A stretch of DNA of 64,000 nt from Rotaria macrura (Eukaryota > Rotifera > Eurotatoria > Philodinida > Philodinidae), in contig OENT01000295.1 in NCBI GenBank assembly GCA_900239685.1, positions 62,001-126,000 on the forward strand. The letters run 5' to 3'. Below are positions 40,401 to 52,800 of this stretch, piece by piece (position 1 is the first letter of the stretch; every line of letters begins with the position of its first letter). The notes beneath the pieces were generated by a model, which was given only the letters and a program-made list of their open reading frames with translations, had not been told where the DNA came from and did no database searches. Made by a program: the position numbers and the translations under genes.

Positions 40401-40695
40401 AATATGCTCTAACTGGTACAGCTACATAGCCACCGCTCGTTGTACAATTTGCCACGCAGTTCAGTTTAGCACTATAGTCACTATAAGTACTTATATTGGG
40501 TGTACTTTGTGATTGTATATAGGAATTATCACAATAAATTAATGCCCATCTGTATAGGTATGTTTGTGTTATTATAATAGATACTGTTGATCCATAAGTA
40601 TTAAGAATCTTGTAGGTAACTGTTCCACCTTGAAAATGACTTGTATGAACTGTATTTATACGTAGAAGAACAAGAAGAATCACTATTCTCCACAT
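37406..40695 (-). CDS. Putative single-pass type I membrane protein with Thr-rich stalk, unrecognised
   Basis: Seven exons (40304-40695, 39891-40245, 39418-39779, 39276-39365, 38006-38205, 37852-37954, 37406-37781) sum to 1,878 nt, giving 625 residues. A signal peptide (about 1-18, IVILLVLLRINTVHT) precedes SHFQGGTVTYKIL. The extracellular part is rich in paired cysteines and N-glycosylation sequons, with a beta-domain feel (TPPVANMISPIFIPVG, then IDSDNDVVRCRF, cadherin-like). A stalk at about 400-466 is dominated by Thr/Ser, with TTTIDTT-type repeats suggesting mucin-like O-glycosylation. The transmembrane helix is about 476-498 (LLPVILTAAALLSLIVCLCL). The last 127 residues are a basic, Ser/Arg/Asn-rich cytoplasmic tail ending SSKADY. 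The SHFxGGT start recalls repeat domains in other invertebrate and microbial surface proteins, but I cannot name the family. The largest intron, 38206-39275, contains an (AT)n run. Confidence 0.75.
38698..38720. repeat. (AT)n microsatellite
   Basis: About 11 AT units within the largest intron of the membrane protein gene. Likely length-polymorphic, with no further meaning visible. Confidence 0.9.
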
Positions 40696-43600
40696 TAGTA
40701 AAACATATATTATTTTTCTGCATTCACCAACTGGTTCAAGTTCAATGAGAAGAAAACAAATGATCGAATGCGGTCGGTTGAGTTTTATTTTTGTGTTTGG
40801 TCCTCGTTGTTTAGAAAAAATATTTATTGATGGCTTTTCTTTGAGAGTACTCCACTTTTTTCATAAATGTTTCTCGTTCATTGAATTGATTTACATTAAA
40901 TTGTTGAAAATCAACAGTCGACTGCAGGGTAGTTTTTTATTCGACTAAAATATATCTAAAGGTACGACGGTAGATAAGTTGTTCTATTGGCACACTGGAC
41001 TCTTTTGTTTTCTCTATCAAGTTAAAATGCATATATGACCAAGATATTTAGCATCAACATTTTCATCTAAAACTCATTCATTCGATGGTACTTCAGTAAC
41101 ATCTAGCTCATGAACAGATAATTGGTTCTAATAACGATAAATATAGTAATTATTGTAATCAACACTTGAAGGTTAAGGATAGTATTTATTTATTCGACAG
41201 TTATGAAAAATTAAATTCACTCATATTAATCAAGCGAAGTTTTACAAATTTCAAATGTTTTGACTACAGTTTTTCTCCATTGAGAAATTCATCTGAATTA
41301 ATCATGAGATAGGATCAAACAATAAGTTGCGTCTGCGTAGTACTATTTCGTGTTTCTACTTGTTTTTCATAATTTCAAGACTTACCTGCTCTCATCAGAA
41401 TGAATGTTTTAGAAATTTACTTTTCACTAAACAAACAAAACTATCAGGAAAAATATTTGACGTAACTAGAAGTAGATCTCATTTCTGGTACAAATTTAAA
41501 TTCGAAATTCTCATTGAAATTCCCCTGAAAACTACTATCGTGTGAGACACAAGATAAAAATTATGTTGTCCATTTTTCAAGTACGACTCTTTTAAACGGC
41601 ACACTGGAAGATGAAGAGATAAATAGTTACTGTAACGATATCTTAAAAAGACAATTGAGATGGATGACTATAGTTAGTGTGAATTATATATATATATATG
41701 TGATTGGGCAAAGTATACAAAGCAATGGTCTTACAAGCGTCAGCAAGAATTTTATTTGGCGTAAGAATCTACATTCGATTTATTTTTGTCTTTACACTGG
41801 TGAATTTTACAGAATAAGTTATTCTTATATTTCTACATTTTAGTATTTAAAAAATCATCAAAATCGAATGAATGGTTACGTATTTCTTTATATCTGTGCC
41901 ATAAAAATAAAATCCGACTTATTTTTGATAAGACTGAAAAGAGAATAAGCCATGAACATTTATTACCAAGACGATTCTAGGGCAGAAATGATTATTTATA
42001 TTATAAAAACTGAGTTATTCTCTAGTTGTACTCTAATTTACCTACCATGATGTTTTTTTTTTCTGAAAAAAAATTGTTTTTATTCGTTTCCTTCGTAAGA
42101 AACAAATAAATGAAATCTTCTTTGTATTCTTTAAAAGAATATAGAAACACTTCTCTATGTTCTCTTATGAAAATTGATCTAGTCGTACTTGGTTTTTCGA
42201 TAAATTATAGACATGAAGTCATAACTTCTCGTCTCTTTCTCATTATTCTATCGAAATTTGATTCAACAAGCCCGTAGTTTTATTTTTATTTTGCTTTGCA
42301 ACACAATAGGTGATTCAATACGTTTCACATTGAATACAAAAGAAGAATTATTAGACTCTTTTTGTAAATTTATAGTAAACACAAAAAATTGACAGGATTT
42401 CTTAACTGTTTTCAAATTTCAACATAGAAATTGTATGTAGCGTATATGATGAGTACGCGCTTAAACATTGCTGTAATTAGGATTTTGCTTTCATCCTATT
42501 TGTGCGGAACATAGTCACAGTTTGAACAAGTCGTTGCTCGTTCGAAAATATAATCTTCTGATGTGTACACCCTGTCTTAGTTAATGTGATAAAGTATTTG
42601 ATGTAAATGATTCATCGTCTGAGACTTTCAATTTCGATCAATAGGAGAACACATAGTTACCATTGCATGTTAAGAAAAAAAATATGCAATATCACAGACT
42701 GCGCATAATTCACCAGAATATAGGTTTTTTTCTGGTTTCGACCATCGAATAATTTAGCACCCACTTAAATTCAATCCGACTACATGGAAGAAAAAATTTG
42801 ATATGAAAACTTTTGACTTTCATCATCAACGATTATGTTACAAAATAGCTTTTCTAAGAGCTCATAAACTATTTTCGATAGCATCTTAATTTTACTTTAT
42901 AATACGGAATACTTTCCATATGTGAATCGAATTAAATCCTGTTTCATGGAATGTATAATGATTGTCGCTGAGTTCTGATATTTTACCATTTGTTTGGTTT
43001 TCGTTGTTTATTTTATTTAAAACAACAATGGAACTTAGTTTATATTGATTTCATTCTGATATCGACAATGCGAACTAATCAAACTCAATATAACACCAAT
43101 TGTATTTGCTCCTTAGTACGTTTTGACAATCATCGAAATAATTTCCAAAACAATCGGTCAAGATGATTTCAGCACGATTAATTCAATAGAAATGTGTGTG
43201 TGATCAAGCATGACGTAAAAACGTTGAGATCGTATCACTATTTATCCAATTTTCAAACAATTAAATACAAACTACATTCGAGCATAGTATACTAGACTTT
43301 TTCTGAGCAAATAAGTAAGAATAGCAAACTTTGCTTTTGAATTGGTCATAAATAGTTGTGTCTGCTCCTGTTTAGTTGATGTACTTTAAATTACTATGAA
43401 ACGTTTTATATATCTGATAATTATTCACTAAGTAGCTAGAATTACAACCAAGTTTTCAGATACTTACGCCCCGTCTTGAAAATAAAGCACAGCAGGATTT
43501 TGTGTTCAGTAAAGTAAAGATAGCAAGTCTAGAAATTTGTACCGTTTCTTTTCGTTCTTTTATCTTATATTCTCGGCTCTTCATAATAACATCAGCTATT

Positions 43601-44377
43601 ATTGAAATTTTGTAGTTTTATCTCATACAAGTGTTAGAAAACAAATTAGTTGTCAGGATGCGATAAGAAATTTGAGTAAACAACAATAAGATTGCTATGG
43701 GTCACAAAACAATGCTTTTTTCTGCCCTACTATACACAGCGATCAACTGAGATAAACCTAGAGGGCAGAAATCGATAGAAAAACTTGACTTATGCTCATG
43801 ATCTGTATCACAATGTATAATTCTTGCGGTTGCTTAATTGCTTGTCTCATGCAGTTTTATATTCAACTCTATGAATAACAAAAATGATAGTCGGTATATG
43901 AGTACCGATCTTGTTTGGTCTATTAATTCATTCACACACAATATAAATACTTACACGTATAGTCTGTATTTTTCGCAATTTAATGTAAACTGATAAATTT
44001 TACTGTTGACATTGATCTAAAATTTATTCCCTATAATGTTCATAACGCTCTTTATAAGTTTGCTCTTTTAAAACTGAATCCACAAGATATTGATTCATTG
44101 GAATCTATTTTAGTTTAAGAATGTTAGTAGATGAATCTAAATCAAGATTTCATTCTTGCTCTTCATCCTTCCTTCAATGACATAATAGATTAATGATTCT
44201 TCCTGTTGTTTTGGATGTGTTATGGTTCAAGTAATCGACGATATGAAGAGGATTGAACAGTTTTTGAATAGTTAGATATATGTGGTTGTAGTGAGGTATG
44301 ATTTAAGAAGTGCGATGATTTAATATGATCAATTGGAGATGGAAGAGGTTGATTATCTAGAAATGTATCAAGAAAAA
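40696..44377. other. Gene-poor stretch upstream of the membrane protein gene
   Basis: About 3.7 kb. Short frames near 40745-40948, 41327-41545 and 41655-41843 lack domain or splice support. Three copies of the 9-mer GGGCAGAAA occur (41980+, 43718 reverse, 43763+), two of them facing each other with flanking TA. No transposase frame lies between. Confidence 0.4.
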
Positions 44378-45282
44378 TCAATTATACAATTGAAAATAAT
44401 TGGCTTTTATATTGCTACATATATTAATTGCACTGTTCATGGTCCGTTGTATAAGATTTTCAATAAATTTATTCGTTTTTATTTCTTTATGTTTATTTCG
44501 TTGATTGAAATTCATTTTGACTGTTTTAAGTTTTAACTTATGAAATTTTTTAGAATCAAAAGGTAAAGTTCGACATAGTTTATTCAAAGAAATATTTGAA
44601 TCTAAATTATACAGTTGGTTGTAATTATAATAGACATGTTCAGGTAAATAGCTATGATCAAGTAAAGTCTTATAAATAGGACTCGATAGCCTATATTGTG
44701 GATACTGCGACATAGTTTTTAATGAGTTTAAATGCTTTTGATACGCTTTCTCAGTTGAGTATCGATCGTGAGATGACCGATATTTCTTACGATGATATCT
44801 TGAGGAAAAAAAAGTATATGAAATATTTTTATCAGTGTAAAAGAATTTCGTTACATTAGCGAACGAATCAATCGTTTATTTTCATTTTCAATATTTTCTT
44901 TCCATCTTTTTTGTCTTAAACGGAAATGAGATATTTTCGGTTGCCTTTCATAATTTTCATAACTGCAAACAGCAACAACTTTTTCTTTCCTATTCTGCGC
45001 CTGAATTCGAAGAATTTCCGGACACGATTGTGAATTATGTTGATCGACAGAAAATAAATGCTGGCGTTGGTCATGATTAAAAAATTGGCTACTTTGAATG
45101 TTATTGATTCTATTCACTGGATTTTTCCTATTATTAAAACATAAGGACGATTGAATGTTTGTAATACGTGTACGAAGAAAATTCTTATAATCATTTTCAT
45201 GTCGTATTAAATCACAATAAGTTTTTGGAAGTTCTCGATTTAAACGAATGGACGGAGGATGGTACGAGGTTAGATTTGGCAT
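44378..45282 (-). CDS. Unrecognised basic two-exon gene, 282 residues
   Basis: Exon 44855-45282 is joined to 44378-44798 by a 56-bp GT-AG intron. The sum is 849 nt, exactly 283 codons with the stop, and the frame runs through the junction (ENENKRLIRSL to IYHRKKYRSS). The chosen start is the ATG of MPNLTSYHPPSIRLNR, because the sequence upstream turns F/L-rich and T-tract-like. The protein is strongly basic and rich in Asn, Arg, Lys, Tyr and His, without signal or membrane segment. A central helical part has WKENIENENKRLI. The pattern of a charged helix with EN..L followed by R/K-rich and proline-tyrosine segments (MSQYPQYRLSSPIY) loosely recalls ciliary CFAP97-type or microtubule-associated proteins. 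This is a weak impression, not a family assignment. Confidence 0.6.
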
Positions 45283-47245
45283 AAATCCGATAGATTTGTA
45301 AAAAAAAAACAGATTTAAATTTGAAAAAAAGAGCGCTAGAAAATACATATTTGTCAATGTAAAAGAAGGATTTGAATGATTCATTATTGATAAAATGATT
45401 GAAACCTATAGAATATTCCGATTGGATAATCAACTTATTTATCTAGAACCTTATGCGGAGCGCTTCAGAAGACATTCGATTTGATGTGTTAAACGTGTTC
45501 TATTCTATTCAAGTTACGATAAGTCGTTGTTTAAATGATTTTATTAGAATTACATTGATTGATATTCGGCGAATATCTGACGTCTAATATACTATGTGTC
45601 TTTGTCTTCATACATTTACTATTCGAGAATTATTTCTGCGTTAGTTGTTATGATAGAGTGTCATGAAAAATTGATTATTGATCCAAAGCAGAATATCTTG
45701 ATGGATTTCGATAGAAATCAAACACAATTAGATTCATCAAATGGTACACTACTATCGTATTTTACTCTAAAAAGAAATTTCACCACTAGTTATAATTAAA
45801 CTGGAAAAATATTGATTGGTCAATGTTACAAACAAAATGTATTTTACAGATATCTATTTCAAACAATAATTTTTGAAATTTTACTTTAATGGTCGAAACG
45901 GATATGACAGGTTTACATTCAAACTGAATATTCTTATTATTAACTGAGCAAACGAAAGATGAACATATTTTTTTTCACTATCTACATATTTGATGATTGT
46001 TTTGTAATTCATCAACTATGTTCAATGTTTCAACATATGCCATGCATAGATACAATTAACAAGACTTTATCTATTGACTGAGCCATGTTAATTGATAGCT
46101 GTTCAAAATATTTAAAACTACTATAAATACACAATAAATCGATGTCTCTTACTGTAGATATCATTAGAAAAACTCGTTGATGATTTTAGATGTCGAAATA
46201 ACATCACTCAAATTCAGATTTTTGAAACAGTCTATAGCTACACTTGAAAATTAAAAGCATGTTTACCTAATGAATTAACATTCGCCTTACTTAAAGCAAT
46301 GTTCTTACTGCATAATCTCATAGAGAAGAGAGCACACCGTTGCTTTTTTGCCATTCGACTACACTTCCATTCATATCATTCATAATAATAAATTTTCGAT
46401 ACGATTTGTTTCATTATCGTATGTGTTACTAGTATCAGTGCTTATTTGAGCAAATATTGATAGAAATAAGATAAAGAGTTGAAATTCTCCTAAGTCAATC
46501 GACGAGATGAAAATATATCGAATCATTTGCTAAAGATGTTTTCGAAATGAATTTGTTTTTGAAGATTTTTAATCAATCTTTGTATAAACAAATTTACTTG
46601 TAAGATATTTACAGTGAGTTCTTTCATATCAGGTGAGTATTGAAAATGCTGATCGGAAAACTACAAAGTTGCGCAAGATTCAAATGTTTAGAATTAATCG
46701 TTCAGAAGCTACCGTCATCCTAGTCCAATTTTTCAATGTGTTTTTAGGAAAACGAATAATTTATGACTCGATACATCTTCATGTTCTCTATCGATTGATG
46801 AAAATCTCAGCCATCAATCTTGTTTCTACCAAAAACTATTCCGAAAATATTCACTAAATAGGAACTAATACTAGCAACATATACGATAGTGAAATAAATC
46901 ATATTGAAAGTTTATCCTTGTGGTATTAATTGAAGCGTAATCAAATTGTGAAGAAAACTACACTACTCTTTTCTCGATCAAACGACGTAGTAAGAAAGTG
47001 TCTTAAGGCTTTTTTTCTCGAAATCACATGATGACAGCACTATTGTTTTCGGTCACCCAAAATATGATCAATTTTATAGTAGAATTACGGATTTCTAATT
47101 AATGTAACCCTATTCTGATAAATTAAATGCACATAGAGAATTAGTGACATTTATTGGAAACAAAATCCAACTAAAATTATTTTCTGATTTCAAAATTTAG
47201 CAAATCAATCAATGGAAATTGTTTTTCAAGAATTATTACAAGCCA
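45283..47245. other. Intergenic between the two-exon gene and the lactonase
   Basis: About 2 kb of AT-rich sequence. Frames near 45596-45799 and 46633-46857 are unsupported. No repeat recognised. Confidence 0.4.
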
Positions 47246-48425
47246 TTATCGTAGAAAAATCATATGTTGAGGACTTTGAATATTATCCAGCTTTGAAACA
47301 AATGTATATGTACCATTGTTTTTATCATATGAAAAACAGACTAAACTGTTTGATTTCTGATTAGCAATAAGAAGGAATGTACCAGTTGGATCGAATGTAA
47401 AATAACGAGTAAATGAACCGTGGCAATCGAGGTGTTCTTTGACACTTAAAATCTCATTGTTATTCTCTTGTATATTGAATATAACAAGATTTTCATCGCC
47501 TCGATTTGAGACAATTAAATTTTTTCCATCGGGCGTCAATTTTAATTCGGCTGTATAGTTCTTTTTACTTGAATCTAGAAATTGAAAAAAAAAACAAAAT
47601 CATGGCATTTCATTATTTTGTTTTTGTATCTAAATTAAACCGTTTTCATCTTCTTGTCGTCGTGTTTTTATTGTTTGAACATGTTCGAATTGATCACATG
47701 TAGCATTTATTCGATAAACATTTGTTGTTGAATTTAATTCATTACATATAAAAGCCAAGGATTTATTTGGATGAAAGAGAATATGACGTGGTCCAGCACC
47801 TGCTTCTGTGCTTATTCGATCGCCAATTAAATTAACTTTTCCATTGGCATCATTGAAACGGTATATACTTAATGTATCAGAACCTAAGTCAACGACATAT
47901 AAATAATCTTGATGAAACAATGCATGATGACAATGAGAATGATCTTGACGATCGGTGTTCGGGCCATGTCCATCAATTGTATTTATTTGAGCATTATGCT
48001 CTTCTGGTAACTTTACATCATTAAATGGGAAAAGAACAAAATTTGATGTACCTTGATGACCATAACTAAAATACAGTATGTCAATAATTAAAATTCATCG
48101 TTGGTTGATTTCTTGATAGTAGTTACTTAGCAACTGCAAGCCATTTTCCTGTTGGATCAATATCCAATGAGCATGGTGTATGTCCTATTGATGATATTGT
48201 GTTTTTCAATGTTAATTTACCTTGAACATGATCATCGATTGTAAAGGTTTCTATTTTATTAGCGTTTTCATTGACAACATATACTAGATTATTTCTTGAT
48301 AAAAGCCACGTTGAACCATTTCCACATTTGGTTTCATCGAGTAATTGTAATTGTCCACTCGATGTTAGATTACATGAATAAATACTTTCGACACCGGTGC
48401 CAACAAGAAATGTTTGATTACTCAT
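47246..48425 (-). CDS. Seven-bladed beta-propeller lactonase (6-phosphogluconolactonase / carboxymuconate cyclase type)
   Basis: Three exons (48127-48425, 47641-48065, 47246-47574) sum to 1,053 nt, giving 350 residues, the normal size of the bacterial YbhE/Pgl and fungal carboxymuconate cyclase family. Repeated propeller-blade signatures are visible: HTPCSLDIDPTGKWLAVAN early, GPRHILFHPNKSLAFICNE in the middle (GPRH is a family hallmark), then KLTPDGKNLIVSNRGDENL and RYFTFDPTGTFLLIANQ near the end. The segment DGHGPNTDRQDHSHCHHALF holds the conserved His/Asp cluster usually preceding H-x-x-x-x-x-P. The family hydrolyses sugar lactones such as 6-phosphogluconolactone; substrate is unproven here. 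There is no signal peptide, so it is likely cytosolic. Animals normally use the unrelated NagB-like 6PGL, so a bacterial or fungal source is plausible. The two short introns show it is now an ordinary split gene. Confidence 0.9.
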
Positions 48426-49835
48426 AGTATATATCTAGAATTTCGAATACATATGTCATTATGATTCAAATATGCAGATGGTACATTGATACTAGCAAAA
48501 GTATTCTAGGACATTTGATATTTTCTAGTACTTAAAAGTTGACTAGTTCCTGTTTGTCACACGCTACTCGTACGTAAAATTAAGTGCCAAATTTGAGAGG
48601 GAAAAATTCTTGTCATTAAACGTGTATTTTCAAATCGATACAGAGATATAAAGTATATTTGTATAGTCATTCTATTATCAAACATATCGATAAAAGTCAT
48701 GAAGTACATGTGAGTAGTGGTCAGTTAACTAAAGAATTCAGTCATTTATCGTACGTACTTGCATAATATAGATAAAATATGTTCACTACCATTAACTATG
48801 AAATAAGAAGAAAATCTGACAGATGGAACATTTTCAAAGACTGAATCCATAACGAATGTGTTTCATTTTTCTTCACTTGTTTTTGTTATTTACGATATTG
48901 TGTTGTATTCTAATCTTGATGATATACGTTGCTTTTCTTTTTCAATTGACATACAGGTAACACAGATGTCAGTGTGTAGAACTAATAGAATTTGACATTA
49001 GACAGTGATGGAATACAAATCGTAACCCAATGTATGTATAATTCAAGTATACTATTGACTTGATATATGACAGTTTGAATATCGATTGACGTTTAGATTT
49101 ACTGGTGTTTATTATGAAATAATTCAAATGATTTAGAATTGAAGATCGAAAGAATATATTGAATATAATATGAATGAAAAACAGAAATAATCTTGTCAAA
49201 AGAATGTATTGAGCAAAGCGATTGTGTACGGGTATCGTTTGAACAAGCGACATCTGATACTAACACACTTTTTATCTTTTTTATTTCGATAAGATTTATT
49301 CGTCAAATACGTTTTTACATGAAAAAAAACACGACCTTTTTTGTTGTGTTCCTCTCTTTAGTCAATAAATATGCTGTAGAATTCTACTCGGTTAATTCAA
49401 TATTTTATTTAAATATTTCAACAGTCATAAGATTATTCATGAGATTCATAACCGATATCGAAAATGTCGAGATCGATTCAATTTCATAATTGAAATTTTG
49501 ATTAGAATCTAAAATTCATACTTCGTTTATGTTTTTGTTGAAACTGTTAATGGGATTCTTGAACCATTTCATCGAAAAGTATAAGACGAATGTGTCATTA
49601 AAATTTAAGCTATCAAAATTAAAAATTTATTATTATTTTTAAACAAATCAATATCATAAAGTTGAGATGAAAAATAAATTTGAAAGCACGGAAATAGCTA
49701 TTCAGTATGCAAAAGAAAAACAATATTTCATGCAAATATAGATGTAGAAATATATGTGTATATACATTGCACTTGTATAAATAGAGAAAAAAACCAACAA
49801 CTTATTTCTTTTCATTTCAAATTAAATGTGATGGC
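48426..49835. other. Intergenic between lactonase and TBC1D9-like gene
   Basis: About 1.4 kb holding the lactonase promoter side and the RabGAP 3' UTR. Short frames at 48969-49253 (-) and 49193-49489 (+) overlap each other and look like chance. Confidence 0.4.
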
Positions 49836-52800
49836 TTATCGTTGAATATCTTGCTGATAATTATCAATGCGTTTTTCAAGTGGTACATTATTATAATTAT
49901 TCATCTCAAACCATGTGACTAAACAAGTTTCAGAATTCATTGCGGCTTCGAATTGTTCGAAACTTATTGTCCATTCATTTTCTATATCATCTCTATTATC
50001 ATTTGTTTCTGTCTCTTGAGTTGGTCTACACATGTCACCTGTTAATAGAAAATATATATAAATAAGTATAATTGAGAAAAATTCAAATAATAACTAAAAA
50101 TACCCATCTTCAGAAGAATTGTACTTGAAGTTGCAAGCGCTTTAAATAAATTTTCATCATTATTGGCACCAATCATCAAATTGTAGATTGATTTGCAGAG
50201 ACATATAAATTCGCTCTAAATAATGAAATTTTAATTTTTTAAGAAAATCATGTCATTGTAATGCATAGGTACTATTGTCCGCATAACGGGCTAATCTAAA
50301 GTATTTCATGCGTTCCTACGAAGAATGCACAAATGTACGGATAACATGAAATCAACAATCTTTCACATATGAATATATGTATACGAAGATTTGATGGAAC
50401 ACTAATAAAGGCTCCAGTACAAACATACCAGTCAAAACTAATCATGCATTTTTTAGAATTTCAACGTTAAATTGTCAGGTTACCGTTCTATAATGAGATT
50501 GTGCAACTCGTATCAATTTCTAACAAACACAAACTGCCATACAAACAAAAAGGCATGCATTAAAAATATTTTGATACTTCGAATTCACTAAACTTCACTT
50601 CAAATTGATTTTGTATGAAAGTACTATTGCATTTTCCATTATTTTTTGTCGAAAAAGTTCAACTTCTAACCTTAATTTTTGTTAGCTAAAGTATTCAGTT
50701 TTCTATCAATGCTTTGTTACGGTTTCACAATTAGTATATCTCTAATTTCATCTATAAACATTAGATTCATCTCACCCATGTTTCAGTACCTACGATAGTT
50801 TCTTGTGCGTAAAAAAGTCAACAGAGAAAGTCACTCACACCTGTGCGCCTGCATCTCGAAAATTCTCAAGTATTTTCTATCTTTGGTAACGTCTATTGAC
50901 AGTTCAGACTAATAGAATTCGGTAGTTATTGAGGCTAAACTTTATAACATTCTAGAATCAAGAGGATTGAAAATACTACGTCACGCTTGTTTTTCGATTT
51001 CAAGACAATAGATTATAATTTTCAAAGAGTAGTTATTTACTTGAATCATTCGAGTTACTTTGCTTGATCTCCGATATGTCATTTGTTCATTTTCGCTGCA
51101 TGATTCAACCGTTCGTTCTGGGTTTGATGTAATTGACTCTAATGATCTGTTTTCCATGATAATTGATGAAGACCGAACAGGCATGGGTTCTAACATAATA
51201 TCAAAGCCTTCTTGTCGTTTCTGTTGATCTATTTGAAGAGAAAAAGACATCATTCGTTTGAAAAAAATCATTCTTCATACCTTCTATGTGTGATAAATAT
51301 AAAATAATTAATTTATATTTAAAGTCTTCGTTCCATAATATATTCCACAATCGAATAAAATGAATAAAATCTATTTGATTTGTTCCTGTATGCAAACTAA
51401 ATAACTAAAAGAACAGAAAAAAAAACCATTGATCAATCAAAAAAATTCTTTATCTTTATTTTACATCAAATAATTTATTCGCCAAAATTTCTGGTTGTTC
51501 ACCAATAAACCAAGGTGATATATATCGACACAAAATTAAGTATTCATCTCGATTAATTCTATATGTTTCATAAGCAAGTTTTCTTGGATCATTCGCGTCT
51601 GTTAATGATATACGTGAAACATCCTAGATAAAACAACGAAAAAAAATTAAAACATCCTGCATTGATAAGAAATTATTTATTTCAGTCCCTACTTTAAAAA
51701 CGTAAAAGATGTTTTTTATGTCCATTTCATTGAAACTTGTATATTTCAAAGTGTTTTTTGCTGCCGATTGTAGCAACGATTCACGCATGTTTTGTACAAC
51801 TTTTAAACGATGTTTTAAACGTAATCGATTAATATCTTCTTCATTGACACCATTGTAATTTGCATAGGATGTTTTAATTAAATGAATAATTTTCTTGTCA
51901 TTATTACTTTCATTTTGATGATCATGAAATCTATCTAAATACGATGTTAAGATCATTATTGCATCGCCATCATCTTGACATTCTAATAAACGTTGACGAT
52001 TTTCATTCAATATTGTTAATGCCAATTGAAATAAAACTTTAATACCATCATAGAAAAATACATCAATAATATATAATGCCGATTCAAATGGCATCACACT
52101 TATCAAAAGAATAAAACAAGAAAATTTAAACAAAACACATATTACTTGATGCCGTGTTCTTACCAAATAAATAGAGTTAAAAACCATGAAAGACTAATAC
52201 AGGCAGCTATACCGAGATTTTTTAATTTATCATACAAATCAGGTAGATATTCTTTGCAATAATCATTGAATACACCTAGTGAAAAATTTCAACAAATATA
52301 CATATACATTTATAATATAGCACCCATTAAAATACTCTTCATAGGTTATATAACAAGAGGAGTGGTTCAATATATAATATTGATGTAATTTTAGTCCATT
52401 CGAAACTATTTTTCAATAGTTAAAACCAATGAACTTTCTGATATTAATGTATGGATTAACAGAGAATAAATTATCCTAAGTCATACACTTGTTTGCCTAA
52501 TCTGAGTTTCTTCTATAAGAAGAATGTTATGTCTATTTTTTTCGAATGTGATGTTTGAAAGATCAGCTCATTGGCTTACAAAGCTTTTTGCCTAGAATGA
52601 TTATGCTTGGCAAAACTATCGAAATTTATCACTGTTAGTTGTTGGTGACTCATCAGAACTATTTTAAGCAGATAAAAATAAGGAACGATTCATCTTGAAA
52701 AACGATTTCGGCGCACATTTACCATCCAAAGATGAATGCTGAACGTCTCAATAGAGTTCAGGTACAAATTTCGCATGTTCGATCCGAATAGTTCCCACTC

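Noticed and set aside
49193-49489. 98-codon plus-strand frame
   Set aside because: F/I/Y-rich AT-driven frame overlapping an opposite-strand frame of equal length; no splice partners.
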